Source: Symsagittifera roscoffensis (taxonomy: Eukaryota; Xenacoelomorpha; Acoela; Convolutidae). From it: DNA of 52,500 nucleotides. This document shows, piece by piece, positions 28,172 to 41,300 of this stretch; the stretch's first letter is position 1, and each line of letters begins with the position of its first letter. Location: the NCBI RefSeq assembly GCF_963678635.1, contig NC_087068.1:4272957-4325456 (forward strand). Reading direction: 5' to 3'. Below the pieces are notes generated by a model. It was given only the letters and a program-made list of their open reading frames with translations, was not told where the DNA came from and did not search any database. The position numbers and the translations under genes were made by a program.

Positions 28172-30330
28172 ATCGTACAATCACTTTGCAAAATTCCGCC
28201 TTACTCATTTGATAAAGATTTTGCCCTACAAGAAACACAAATAAGGTGGTCAAAAAACCATTTTAAATGATTTTAAATAGTTTATAATTAATTATAAACT
28301 TGATGAAAATAATGGAATAAAATCAGTTTTTGTTCCATTTTGTTGTCTGAGTGAAAAATGGAAATCGGTTCTTTTGACAATACTTTAGAGCTCAAAAAAC
28401 TCATCAATACTGCTTTATAAAATCATTATAACTTCCATTGTAATTGATTTATGTTCACTTTTCCTAGACGCTGACATACTTAATTTTGCAAGAAATAATC
28501 TCACATTAAGTATCTTATCCGCTTTGAGCTCAAAACGTCAATTCTTTTCAGATAATCTGATGAAACTTAATGAAACAAAAAACATTTTTGCTTATCTTAG
28601 CCTTTTGTTTTTTCTAAGACTTGGAAGAATAAGCAGGCTACAAAAATAGTTACTTGATAACAATTGAGAACAATTTATTGTGCCACTATTTTTTCTTAAT
28701 AACGAGCAACGAGTATAAGTTAAACTTTATCACCACTGATAAGAAAACTTATGGCTAAAACTTTCTCTTGCTCATCGAAACCAACCATCAAAGTTTTAAA
28801 AAATGATGCATCCTTTTATCCTGTTAAGCATTTTAAGGATTAATTTTAGCCCTTTATCTGATATGATGAAGGGAAAACAAGAATCAGTATTCATTTCATT
28901 GTATGACTTGAAAAAAAATTGCAACAAATTAAATCTTTCATATTTTACCTTGCACTCTCAATGACATTCTTAGAGAGAAATTGAATTTCCTTTTGTTGAA
29001 TGTGAAGGTGATGAGTTAGTTTTGAAAATGATTTAAAGTTGCACAATTTGACAAACTGTTTCAAGAACGCTAGAGTGGTATTAACTATTATGTGTTTTTT
29101 TATTGTATTAGATATTATGGATAATAAGACAAGGCTGCTCTTGTACCAGGGCAGAATCCCAAATGACTTGGCTGTCCATTAAAATTGAAGAATTTTTTCC
29201 TAAAATTTAATTTTCAGAAATGACAAAGAAGATCAAAATAAAAAAATGTATGCATGTTTGTTTTACACTTACCTCTCCACACTCTAAAAAAAACACAAAC
29301 GAATATTAGGGTCTTGTCTCGTAGAAAAAGGACCAAGATACTAACTTCCTTTGATTTGGATTGATTTAAATTGCCGTTTACGCATGTCATAAGAACACAA
29401 AAAATCGCGTGAACAACTTTCTAAATTGGTGTAAATTATTTTTTTTTGTCAAACAGAGATTACAGGGGAAAAAAGTTGAGCTTGAGTTCAAGTTAGAGAT
29501 ATCTTTCAGTTGGTGTAAAAACTTTTATCAAAAAATTCTAAAGAACAAGTCAAAATTAAACTCAGTACGGGAATAATTGCATTGAAAAACAATTATTTCA
29601 ACAATTTATTCAAAATTTTAGCTAGAAAAACATACGCAAGATATGTATAAAAAACATTATCCTACAACAGAATTTTTTAGTTAACTTTGAGCAATAACAT
29701 TTTGAGCGTTGAGGTTTGGGAAACCTTGAAAAAAAATTGAAAAGCAAAATGGGTTTTGTTTTTATACAGCATAAAATTGGGCTAACCATTTCTGGGTTTT
29801 CACATGAAACTGAATAGCAATAGATATGAACAGTTTTTATTGTCGAAAGGATATTTTATACCTGTGAACTTGGCTTCAAACAAATTAGTTGAACATTATC
29901 CATGAAAAAAAATCTTATTCTCAACAAAACATATTCAGATAGATTTTTTGGCCCATTTAGTTGAAAAAAGAACCTGTTTCAGGTATTTTCCTTTTTTTGA
30001 CATTCAAAGTCAGTTTTTTGCAAAAAAGTTGATTTGACAAATGAGTGTAACCAGTGGTATGGCAGAAAATTGAGAAAAAATAAGAAAATTGTCAAAACTA
30101 AATCAGATTATCATCATAAATTCGTTCATTCAGTTGACATAAACATCACTTATCAGCTATTGGCGAAAATTTAAGAAGTTGAGTGGTGAACTCAACAAAT
30201 CAGTGTAAAGTACGAAAGTATAGTAACTTGAACCAGAACGTTTCGAAAAACAAATACTGATCATTACGAGGTCAAATTGTGCACTGCATAGGCGCACAAT
30301 TTTGTGTCTGTATGTTCCTGGATTCCAGAG
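28172..30330. other. Non-coding AT-rich DNA
   Basis: No gene, tRNA or element recognised apart from a small TGTTCCGACT-family remnant at about 29126-29175 (AAGGCTGCTCTTGTACCAGG). Confidence 0.4.
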
Positions 30331-30930
30331 ACTAACTTTTAAACATGTTCCAAAATGTAAGCGGATTCCACCTACAACATTTCTGTGGCTTCCGCGTACA
30401 AATACCTGTAAGCTAAAACAGTGGAATTTGCAAATTGTAAGTTGATTCCGCAAACTTTTGCGGATTCCACTTAAAATTTGCCGATTCCTCTTGCAATTTG
30501 CGAAGTCCATTTGCAATTTGCGGATTCCACTTACAATATAAGGATTGCGTTTACAATTGGCTCTTTCCACTTACAGTTGCGGATTCTAGGACAGCTTAAT
30601 TTCATTAAACACATATATTATTAATTGTTTGTGGACTCCACAAACTGTTCCGGATTCCGCAATTTTTGTTGCGCATGAAACACATGTATTATTAATTGTT
30701 TGTGGACTCCACAAACTGTTCCGGATTGCGCAAATTTTGTTGCGCATTCCACAAGTTTTGTTTCAGATTCCGCAAAAGTGTCTGTTTTTGGAGCGATTTT
30801 AAGCAAAAGAGTGTTTTAGCTATTTGTTTGTGGAATCCAAAACAGCAAAGAAGATCAAAGAAAAGTAAAAATGTTGTGGATTCCGCGACAAATCTGATTT
30901 TGAACTTACCTGGAATCCGCTTACAATGCA
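30331..30930. repeat. GGATTCCGC/GGATTCCAC-rich repeat tract
   Basis: Dozens of short units of the form GCGGATTCCACTTACAATTT, CGGATTCCGCAA and GCAAATTG recur irregularly. They include a 71 bp direct tandem duplication (about 30608-30678 and 30679-30749) containing TTGTTTGTGGACTCCACAAA, itself an inverted repeat (TTTGTGGA/TCCACAAA). Frames on both strands through here are repeat-derived. Similar motifs occur in KLF intron 3 near 8850-9120. Confidence 0.65.
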
Positions 30931-32041
30931 CAAAATGCACAGTTTGGTCTCTTAATGATCATATTTTGGCCTTTAAATTGGATTTCGAGCGCAGTATTAA
31001 TGAACAAGAATGCTGTATATTAACAAATTGATTTTTTATTTCAGGCTAATTTACAAAATGTTTCCCGGGTTTTTCTGGAATTAGCCAACTGCACGATAAA
31101 AAAAGTACCTTGTTTTAACCAATCATGCAAAAAACGATTGCTTAACTACATTTTCAAACTGGAAAAAAATAAATAAAATCTGTCTAAAATTTTCATTTTC
31201 ATAGATTTAATAGAATTTCAATTAAAAATGATTTTTATGTGATATAATACAAAATAATACAAGCATTTATTTTCATTTTGAACGTGATAAAAATCTATCA
31301 TTTTGGTACATCTCTTCTAGTTTTTAGAAGCATTGCGTGAAGCATTGGATAAAGGTGCTGACATATTGCAAGAGGAAAGATTTGCGAAAGTTATTAGCAT
31401 TAGCTGTCAAATCAATTTCGTATAACGGTAAGGCTCTCAGCGTTTGGTTTTTTCCTTGAGGTGTCTGGAAAAAGTTTTCTTCCAACAAAAAGTCAAAAAA
31501 CTACTGACAAATTGCCCTCAAAACCAAAGTAGTTTAACAAATTCATAAAAAATTGTATCTACTAAAATAATACAACCTAATCAATGAAGGTGCGTCAATT
31601 CAACTTGTGATGGTTTTCGAGCCGAATTAAAATGATGGTTACGTGTTAGGAGCATAATATATGTAGGCAACTTGCCAAATTTAACACAACATGTCAATCA
31701 ATACCTCTCATTTGATTTAAAAAATTAATGCTTTCAATCTTTCTCAAAGAAAAATTAAAGAAACTTGTTCAATTAGAAATGTCAAGCATTAAAGTCATTT
31801 AATTGTTTCTAAATTCAAGGGAAAGTTATCTTCACTCATTAGTAAAAATATTCTCAAGCTGGACAACTTAGATCTAATCAGTTGTAATAAAGCTATTTAT
31901 TCATTTGTTTATAACAAGCTATTTATATATTAAAAGTGGCGTATTCCGTCGATTGGTTCAAATTTGAAACTGAATTCGAATTTGAAGATAATTGACTCTC
32001 AATAGCTTTGGGGTTCAAATATTTTGATTTTTAATGTTTGC
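30931..32041. other. Intergenic region downstream of gene P1, partly duplicated downstream of P2
   Basis: The part from about 31370 to the P1 stop codon is recognisably related to 45127-45554 downstream of P2: CAAGAGGAA, TTAGCATTAGCTG or TTGGCATTAGCTGG, GCATTAAAGTCATT, AATCAGTTGTA or AATCAGTTATC, and GGTTCAAATATTTTGATTT. The duplication that made P1 and P2 therefore included at least 0.4-0.7 kb of 3' flank. No gene is asserted here. Confidence 0.55.
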
Positions 32042-32047
32042 TTTATT
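32042..32047 (-). terminator. Polyadenylation signal of P1
   Basis: AATAAA on the minus strand begins only a few bases after the P1 stop codon. The equivalent position in P2 reads AACAAAAAG and has lost the signal. Confidence 0.5.
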
Positions 32048-32053
32048 GTTGAT

Positions 32054-32332
32054 TTAGGCCTGAAGCTCTGACATCATCTTGGGAGAGAAGACGGAAGAAA
32101 CCAACAAGACCAGCGCAAGCAGTACAGTCGGTGCGGACGTTTCTGTTGCCAGACTTCCTTTGTCATCGTCATCATCACAGTCGGACATTTTGATGTAATT
32201 CACAGGGTGTGTGGCTCCGATCTCAGCCCGGTACGCATCTATGGACGTTTCCATCGCACATGCATCCATTGTAGTGTCTGGGTAGGTTTTGATCGTAAAT
32301 GATAGCACAGTTCCGTTAGCACACATCGCATC
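32054..32332 (-). CDS. P1 exon 6: last cysteine segment and membrane anchor
   Basis: Acceptor TTGTTTAAG then GATGCGATG, phase 0. It encodes DAMCANGTVLSFTIKTYPDT through the DDDDDK patch and the hydrophobic C-terminus, ending in TAA. It is highly similar to P2 45845-45555; P2 has a longer Asp run and an extra Cys (TECLGDDDD). Confidence 0.85.
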   Translation of the reverse strand, partial: DAMCANGTVLSFTIKTYPDTTMDACAMETSIDAYRAEIGATHPVNYIKMSDCDDDDDKGSLATETSAPTVLLALVLLVSSVFSPKMMSELQA

Positions 32333-35300
32333 CTTAAACAAGGCATAGAAAAAAATTCAAAAACTAAAAAAAAATCATTTTTTAAATCAAATTTAAGAAA
32401 GTTTTTCGGAACTGAATACACAAAGAACTGTGAGTTTTTAAAATTAGGTTGTACTTGATGTATGCAAGTAGTACTAGAGTTCATTTTCAATTTTGAGAGG
32501 AGTGGCTGAGGAGTTCTATACTTGAGGAGTTTTTGAAGAAATTGAGAGTGACTGGAAGCATTTCATTTAATTTTTAGAGCTTAGTTTTTTCAAGCAAATT
32601 TGGGGTACTTTTAGATTGCTACTCATTTCGCAATATTTGCAAAATCAAAAATGAAGTAAAATGATCAGTGGAAATAAAAAATTGATTTGGAAAAACTTAA
32701 TTGCAGTAAAAAGTTAATTTAAAGAAATAAATTGACTGCTTTCAAAAATCAAAAGTGGTTATATTTGAATTGAATACTCGAACTCAAAAATCAACGTTTT
32801 TTAAATGCTTGATTTTAATTGACATCTAAGTCGCATAGGTTTTAACCAAAGTCTATGACTGATGACAAAAAGTTAGATTTCGTTGTACAACTTGAGTATT
32901 CAGAAAAATGTTTCAAAATGGGAACTTTGGTATGTTGACCTCGGCGGCTGAGTCAATGGTGAGAGTGACAAAAGAATGGATAGCGCATGAGACGTAGGAG
33001 TAAGCATCTGCCACAATTTCATTCTTGAAGCCATTGTAGGCAGCTGAAGAAGTGTCCCCAAGGTCATTGCTGTAGGTCACATTCACACAGATCTGACCCA
33101 CGTGATCCACCAGGGCTAGTAGAAAACGGAAAAAAAACACACTGACTCAATATTTTTACTTACTTTCTTCTTTTTTTTAATTTGTTCGAATGTTCAGCTG
33201 ATTCGAGCGTAGGCAGAATTAGTGAGGAAATCATAACATTAAAATTAATTGGACTTGTGATGGATTTCTACTTGTGTCGAAAATCAAAAACCTATAACCT
33301 CTTCAAAAAGAAATAAATTTAAACCTCAAAAAATAAACAGCACATCAATAAATCATTAATTTTTAGTTGAAGACTTTCAGGCAAAATTTGTGATAGAAGA
33401 CAATTTTGGAACGATATTAAATACATTGAGAATTAAGATAAAGTGGCATTTTTTAATCTTACCGAGTGACCTGCAGGTGTCGTCGTTCCCAGATGCCTGG
33501 CAGCAGTCCATAGTGCAGCCGGATGCTGTCATACCCTCGGCAGTCCAAAGGTCATTAATGTCCCCACAGCCGCGGTTATTGTCAATCATCCCACAAATAA
33601 CGCTGTCCGAAAACAGCGAGACTAGGGGGTTCTCTACGGCCTGCAGAAGTGTACGCAGGCACGCTAGACAAAAAGTAAGACATTCAGAAGAAAAAGATCC
33701 ATTTTGAGGCGCTTGACTTATTTTTCGACTTTTCGACTGAAAAGCTTTTTGCCGTTTTTCAAAGATGCCTATTTTCGAATGAAAACCCACGGCCGAGAAG
33801 CAGATTTAATTCGAGCACCAAGTCAAAACATCCAATTAAAATCGCACAAGACGGGACAAAGGTCCAGCACAGTCAAAGGATACCCAATTTTGGTCGAGAA
33901 AGTCACAAAACAAGTCGAGCACAGTCAAAACATACGTCGAGCACATGCTGTTTTTTTCAAAAAGTGTTTTTTTTTGGAAGATTTTAATTTATTTTAATTT
34001 CGAAGCTAAGCAAAAAAAGCTCAGAATCTACAGCAAACATTTGAGAGATTTGCTTACCACAAAACTAAAATTTTCAGAGCGAACCCTTTTCTTTTTTTAA
34101 AATCTAACGAGAAAAATATATTTCTACCGGTTTTCATTAAACAGTTTTAGTCTTTAAGAAAATGTTAGAGAAATGTAAGAATCAAATCACCCAAAAAATT
34201 ACTCTTGGATGCAGGGATTGCACATTCTAATGAATCTTGTAGTATATTTTCAGTTCAAGCATCATAAAAAAACTGAAAAGCATACATTATCTTTTTCTTG
34301 TCAGTTTGCTCATATTATTTTTGCTAGTCAAAAAGGTCTAAAAAGTTGAAATAAATTCAAGTACTGTCAAAACCACTCATTTTTGATCAAAAAATACAAA
34401 ACATAGGTCGAGCACAGTAAAAAAAACATAGGTCGAGCACTGCCTACACTTGAAGTTTTATTATTTGTATGTTTCAAACTGCTCAAGGTGGAAAGTGAGC
34501 ATACATACTTAATTAAATACATACATACATGCATGCATACATACATTCAAGTTCCTGTTTATTTCTGTAAGAGTTGTTTAAGAGCTCAAATGGGTTAATC
34601 GTGCACAATCAATATGCCCCTAGGTACTTTTTTGTGACCTAGAGAGTCGAGGTAATCATTATACAACCCATTGTTAGTTATGCCGGTTGAAACAAATCTG
34701 AGATAAGTCAATTAAGATTTGAAACTTTTCTGTCGGCCGAGAAAAACGATACGCTCGAAGCATACCCTTTTTTTGGTCAAGAAAGTCGAAATTTTTATAT
34801 TCAGGATAGAAGAAATGAATTCTAAAAATTTAGGTTGGGACAGTCGAGAAAAATGAAATATGTCAAGTTTTGTTCGAGAAAAACGAAACATACCGAGAGC
34901 TAATCGAGAAAGTAGAAAAGTTGCAAATTTTGGTCGAGAAGAGCGAAACAAACAAATTTTGGTCAACGGTGTAAAAAAAACTCAAAATCTAACCGAAGAC
35001 TTGAAAATGAGTTTAAATTCCGGGAAAAGCAGAATAAGTTTTCCTTTCTCACAAGATTGAGAGCTAAATAAGTGAATAACTAAGGGCAAATAAGTGAAGG
35101 CAAAAACAGAGTTATTAGATTTGCACCCTTGGATACCACATAAAATCATCCTATTGCAATGTCAACAAGCAATCGATTGTCATTCAGGTTTATTTTTTTA
35201 ATTTTGACGAAAAACTTTTTCTTTTGTTTGTCAGAATATTCGTTAAGATTGAAGGGTAACAAATCAATTGACAACAAATAGTTGAACCATTTCAGAGTTT

Positions 35301-38300
35301 TTCATGATACCGAAATTTGAGCTAATTTTGTTTTTCTTAAAGGTAGTGACAAACATCCTAAATTACCCCTGCGCGTGATCATACGTACGAAAGAAAAAAA
35401 TTGTTCTTATAATTTTTTTCTGAATCAAGAAAATTTTATCAAGATTTGTTTTCGAAGTACAACCGTACGCTATCAAGTCATAGGAAATTATCGCAATCAC
35501 GTATGCCATGTAAATCCTAATTAATGTTTGTTTAGAGACACATGATCTTGCTCGATACAAAACACCATTTAATTTCGACACCTTTTTGCAAAATTTTTCA
35601 GTTTGATTATTAAAATTCAGTTTTTTGTTAACTTTGATAACCAAATATTTAAAACAATCCATATTTTCCATAGTTTGGCCAGCAATTGAATTTTTGGAAT
35701 CCGACAGGTCTTTTCCAAAAGCCATTAGTTTACTCTTGTCTGCATAAATCGATAGCTTGTTGACATTGCACCAGTCATTTATGCTCTTGACATATTTGCT
35801 GAATTCTTTTACAAACATTGGTATTTTTCCAGAACCTACAATTTTAGTGTCATCAGCAAAAAAACTTGTTTTAGTTACTTAATGAATAATTGAAATATCA
35901 TTGATATATATCAAAAACAATAAAGTCGAAGTAAATTCAAGTACTGTCAAAAATACTCTTTTTTGATCAGAAAACACAAAACATTGGTCGAGCACAGTAA
36001 GAAAACATAGGTCGAGCAGTGCCTACACTTGAAGTTTTATTATTTGTATGTTTCAAACTACTCCAGGTGGAAAGTGAGCATACATACTTAATTAAATACA
36101 TACATACATGCATGCATACATACATTCAAGTTCCTGTTTATTTCTGTAAGAGTTGTTTAAGAGCTCAAATGTGTTAATCGTGCACAATCAATATGCCCCT
36201 AGGTACTTCTTTGTGACCTAGAGAGTCGAGGTAATCATTATACAACCCATTGTTAGTTATGCCGGTTGAAACAAATCTGAGAAAAGTCAATTAAAATTTG
36301 AAACTTTTCTGTCGGCCGAGAAAAACGATACGATCGAAGCATACCCCTTTTCGGTCAAGAAAGTCGAAATTTTTATATTCAGGATAGAAGAAATGAATTC
36401 TTAAAATTTGGGTTGGGACAGTCGAGAAAAATGAAATATGTCAAGTTTTGTTCGAGAAAAACGAAACATACCGAGAGCTGATCGAGAAAGTAGAAAAGTT
36501 GCAAAATTTGGTCGAGAAGAGCGAAACAAACAAATTTTGGTCAACGGTGTCAAAAAAAAACTCAAAATCTAACCAAAGACTTGAAAATGAGTTTAAATTC
36601 CGCGAAAAGCAGAATAAGTTTTCCTTTCTCACAAGATTGAGAGCTAAATAAGTGAATAACTAAGGGCAAATAAGTGAAGGCAAAAACAGAGTTTTTAGAT
36701 TTGCACCCTTGGATACCACATAAACTCAACCTGTTGTAATGTCAACAAGCAATCGATTTTCATTCAGGTTTATTTTTTTTAATTTTGACGAAAAAGTTTT
36801 CTTTTGTTTGTCAGAATATTCGTTAAGATTGAAGGGTAACAATTTGTTTGACAACAAATAGTTGAAACATTTCAGAGTTTTTCATGATACCGAAATTTGA
36901 GCTAATTTTGTTTTTCTTAAAGGTAGTGACAAACATCCTAAATTACCCCTGAGCGTGATCATACGTACGCAGGAAAAAAATTGTTCTTATAATTTTTTTC
37001 TGTATCAAGAAAATTTTATCAAGATTTGTTTTCGAAACACAACCGTACGCTATCAAGTCATAGGAAATTATCGCAATCACGTATGCCATGTAAAACTTAT
37101 TTAATTTTTGTTTAGAGACACATGATCTTGCTCGATACAAAAAACCATTTAATTTCGACACCTTTTTGCAAACTTTTTCAGTTTGATTATTAAAATTACG
37201 TTTTTTGTCAACTTCGATACCAAAATGTTTTAAAAATCCATATGTTCTATAGTTTGGCCAGCAATTGAATTTTTGGAATCCGACAGGTCTTTTCCAAAAG
37301 CCATTAGTTTACTCTTGTCTGCATAAATCGATAGCTTGTTGACATTGCACCAGTCATTTATGCTCTTGACATATTTGCTGAATTCTTTTACAAACATTGG
37401 TATTTTTCCAGAACCTACAATTATAGTGTCATCAGCAAAAAAACTTGTTTTAGTTACTTAATGAATAATAGAAATATCATTGATATATATCAAAAACAAT
37501 AAAGTCGAAATAAATTCAAGTACTGTCAAAAATACTCTTTTTTGATCAGAAAACACAAAACATTGGTCGAGCACAGTAAGAAAACATAGGTCGAGCAGTG
37601 CCTACACTTGAACCTTTATTATTTGTTTGTTCCAAACTGCCAAAGGTTGAAAGTGAGCATACATATTTAATCAAATACATACATACATGCATGCATACAT
37701 ACAATCAAATTCCTGTTTATTTCTGTAAGAGTTGCTTAAGAGCTTAAATGGGTTAATCGCGCACAATAAATATGCCTCTAGGTACTTTTTTGTCACCTAG
37801 AGAGTCCAGGTAATCATTACACAACCCTTTATTAGTTATGCGTGTTGAAACAAATCTGAGATAAGTCAATTAGGATTTGAAGCTTTTCTGTCGGCCGAGA
37901 AAAACGAGACGCTCGAAGCATACCTTTTTTTTGGTCGAGAAAGTCAAAATTTTTATTTTCAGGTTAGAAGAAATGCGTTCTAAAATTTTAGGTTGGGAAA
38001 GTCGAGAAAAATGAAATATGTCAAGTTTTGATCGAGAATAACGAAACATACAGAGAGCTGATCGAGATCATACGTACGAAGGAAAAAAATTGTTCTAAAT
38101 TTTTTTTCTGTATCTAGAAAATGTTATCAAGATTTGTTTTTGAAGTATAACCGTACGCTATGAAGCCATAGGAAATTATCGCAACCACGTATGCCATGTA
38201 AAACAAAACTAATGACTGTTTATAGAAAAATGATCTTGCTCGGTACAAAACACCATTGATTTTCGACACCTTTTTGCAAACTTTTTCAGTTTGATTACTA

Positions 38301-41300
38301 AAATTCAGTTTTTTGCAACTTCGATACCAACATGTTTTAAAAATCCATATGTTCTATAGTTTGGCCAGCAATTGAAATTTTGGAATCCGACAGGTCTTTT
38401 TCAAGAGCCATTAGTTTACTCTTGTCTGTATAAATCGATAGCTTGTTGACATTGCACAAGTCATTTATGCTCTGGACATATTTGCTGAATTCTTTTACAA
38501 ATATTGGTGTTTTTCCAGAACCTACAATTGAAGTGTCATCAGCAAAAAAACTTATTTCAGTTACTTAAATAATAATTGAAATATCATTGATATTTATCAA
38601 AAACATAAAGGAACCCAAACTGAGCCCTGGGCACACCACAAGTTATTTTTTCTAAAATCCGAATTTATGGTTCCATCAATCACATATTGTACCCTGTTCG
38701 TTAAATAGTTCTATAGCAAATTGAAAAAGTTCCCACCAAAGCCATATTTTTCTAATTTAATGATTAAAATATCATGATCAACTGGTGTCAAAGGCTTTTT
38801 TAAAATACAAAAAGAGGGCCAATCTATAATCTTTTTTCTCCAAAACTGAGCGCATATATTCAGTTATCCGTGTAATTGCATGTACACATGAGTGCTTTGG
38901 TCTGTTTAGGACACAGTGATCAGAACAAAGTATTTTCAATTTCTGTTAAAACTTTATTATTCGTCCGTAACTAAGTTTTTCAAAAACTTCGCTAATTGTT
39001 GGAAGATGGCTAATTGGCCGGTAATTATTAAAATTAATTTCACTTTCACTTTTGAATAAAGCAATTACCTTGGCAATTTTGCAAATATCAGGAAAAGTCT
39101 CTTTCATGAACATTTCATTAAAGTAAACAACCTTGAGCTTCAAAATGACTGGTGCAAAAAGCCTAACCATCTTATTACTCAACCCATCATGACCAGTCGA
39201 AAGTTTGTTTTTTAAATTCTTAATAACGTTTGCCATTTCGTCAATGTCAGTGGGAAAGAAAACAAAAGTCTCGCAATTGCGAGAGATTATATCAACCTAT
39301 ATGAAGTCCTCCATTTTTTTGACAGTTGAGGACCAATGGTCACAAAAAAGATATTCAAATCATTCGCCTCTAACTTATTTGAAATAGTTTTTTTTTTATC
39401 CACAAAACTTATTGAAAACTTGAAACATTCTTTTTGAATCTTTAGAGTTACCCAATTTTTTGTAATAAAAATTTCGCTTTTCTATCGCAGTATGTTTTTC
39501 GGTTTCATTCCTCAGTTGTTTGAACTTTCTTTTTGATTCATCATTGGGTAATGCGCAGTATCTCTGTTTTTGCAAAGTTTATTAAAATTTTTAGTTATCC
39601 ACGTTTTTTTGAAAATTTTTTGATATCAACCAGTTTAGAAGGGCAATCCCTATCGAAAACATCAAGCATTGACTGAATTGAAAACTGGATTTCAAAATTC
39701 ACGGAATTGTCCACGCTCAGTTTTTCCAATTCGATATGCAGGAAAAATAGTAGCTTAAAAAGGTTGTCGTCACGACTCAGTATTGTAACGTTTCTGGCAT
39801 AACAAACCGTTTTATCAGCCTTAGCGATTGTAAATGGCAATTCAGCAAACAATGCATAGTGTTCACTAATTGTTGAGTTAATAACTGTCACTGGAAAAAA
39901 CTCTTCTGATATCCAATGATCAATGCAGGTGGCACTATTGTTAGTGACTCTGGTTGGTTCACTCAAGAAAATATCCAAAATTAAAAAATTTCAGTATCAA
40001 CTTATAACTTAAATTTTCTGATTTCTTATCATACGAAAATATGCCAATATTGAAATCTCCCACAATTATAGGTGTTCCTTTTAATAATCGAAGTTCATTC
40101 AACAGAGTATCCAGACTTTCCAATAATTTAAGACACGTGTAGACAACGCAAATTTTAAATTTAGTTAAGTTGCTGCAAACAGTTATAGCTGGATATTCCA
40201 AATCCTATTTCAAATCTTGAAGAATAGATTCAACTCCAGTTTTTACGAAAAAAAGATACACCACCACCCCTTTTTCCCTATTTTTAAAAACCCCTTTCTG
40301 ATAACCATCCAACTGAAACATTTCCAAGCAATCTTTTATGGTCAACCATGTTCCGCGTAAAGCTATTCTTAAGGTTTTTTCTTGAGTGAAACAATCAAAC
40401 ACAAAGCTTGTCATGATGTTATCTAAGTGATCTTATGGTAAGGGAAAAAAAGCTCTCAGTTCCTCCAGTATTTGCCTCAAGTAAATTTCCCAAGTCCAAC
40501 AAAAATTAGGGCAATAAATTAAGGTAGATAAGGTTAAGTTAAGTTGTATGTTGAAAGTTTTTTTAGTCATCGTTTACTGTTTCATATGACTGCTTAATAC
40601 CGTCCACGAATCTTTTGATGAAATCCAATAAGGTACTATCATCATCCATGTGCTTGACCAGTTCACGTTTCAGAGTTTGCATTTCTTCGTTAGTTGTAGA
40701 TGTTGGGAATGGTGAAACTTGTAAGCGAAAACGCTTTTTAGCCGGTGTTATATTGTCCTTCAAAACCTTACTACACAAAACTTCCGAATTGGTTTTAGCT
40801 GACCCGATGGCGTTGGTTTTGCTAACCGCAGTGTTGTTTAGACCCTCCAACTCCTCCATAGTATCCACCTTGACACTTTTGAAATTTTCTCCGGTATCTT
40901 TAACTTCCACAAAAGGTGTAGAATTCCATGGAGAAACAATCATGCCTCTCGATTCAGCTTCAATTTCCAATCCCGAATCATATTTTGATAATCTTTCGTT
41001 AATATAAACCGGTTTATTGTTGCACGGATTGACGAAATTTCGCAGCGGAGGTTTTCGATTCCACAGACTGTTCTTTTTGTCAAATCGTATAAATTTCGCA
41101 AAAATTGGAGGCGGTCTGTTGAAGTCCTCAACAGGATACAAAGAGTGGCAAGCCTTGAGATTGTTTTCTGTAACTGATATATTCAGCACTTTCGAACAAA
41201 AATATGATACGTCTCCGCTTAAAGTCCCGAAAAAATCCCTGAGTCCTTGGAGTTATATCTCTCTACTTCATTCGTTTTAATACTAAGCTGTTGCACACTG

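Noticed and set aside
30157-31031. Four frames of 61-137 aa on both strands
   Set aside because: Repeat-derived translations of GGATTCCGC units, with the same peptide appearing twice through the 71 bp duplication.
32150-32190. DDDDDK as a functional enterokinase cleavage site
   Set aside because: An acidic run next to Lys arises easily by codon repeat expansion (GAT/GAC), and its length differs between P1 and P2.
33377-33790. Treating 33377-33790 as one long 137 aa protein
   Set aside because: Only 33463-33663 is exon-like. Both ends of the frame run through good splice sites into AT-rich intron translation.
34500-34545. CATACATACATGCATGCATAC repeat as a CRISPR-like array
   Set aside because: A plain microsatellite in the LINE tail, with no spacers; the genome is eukaryotic.
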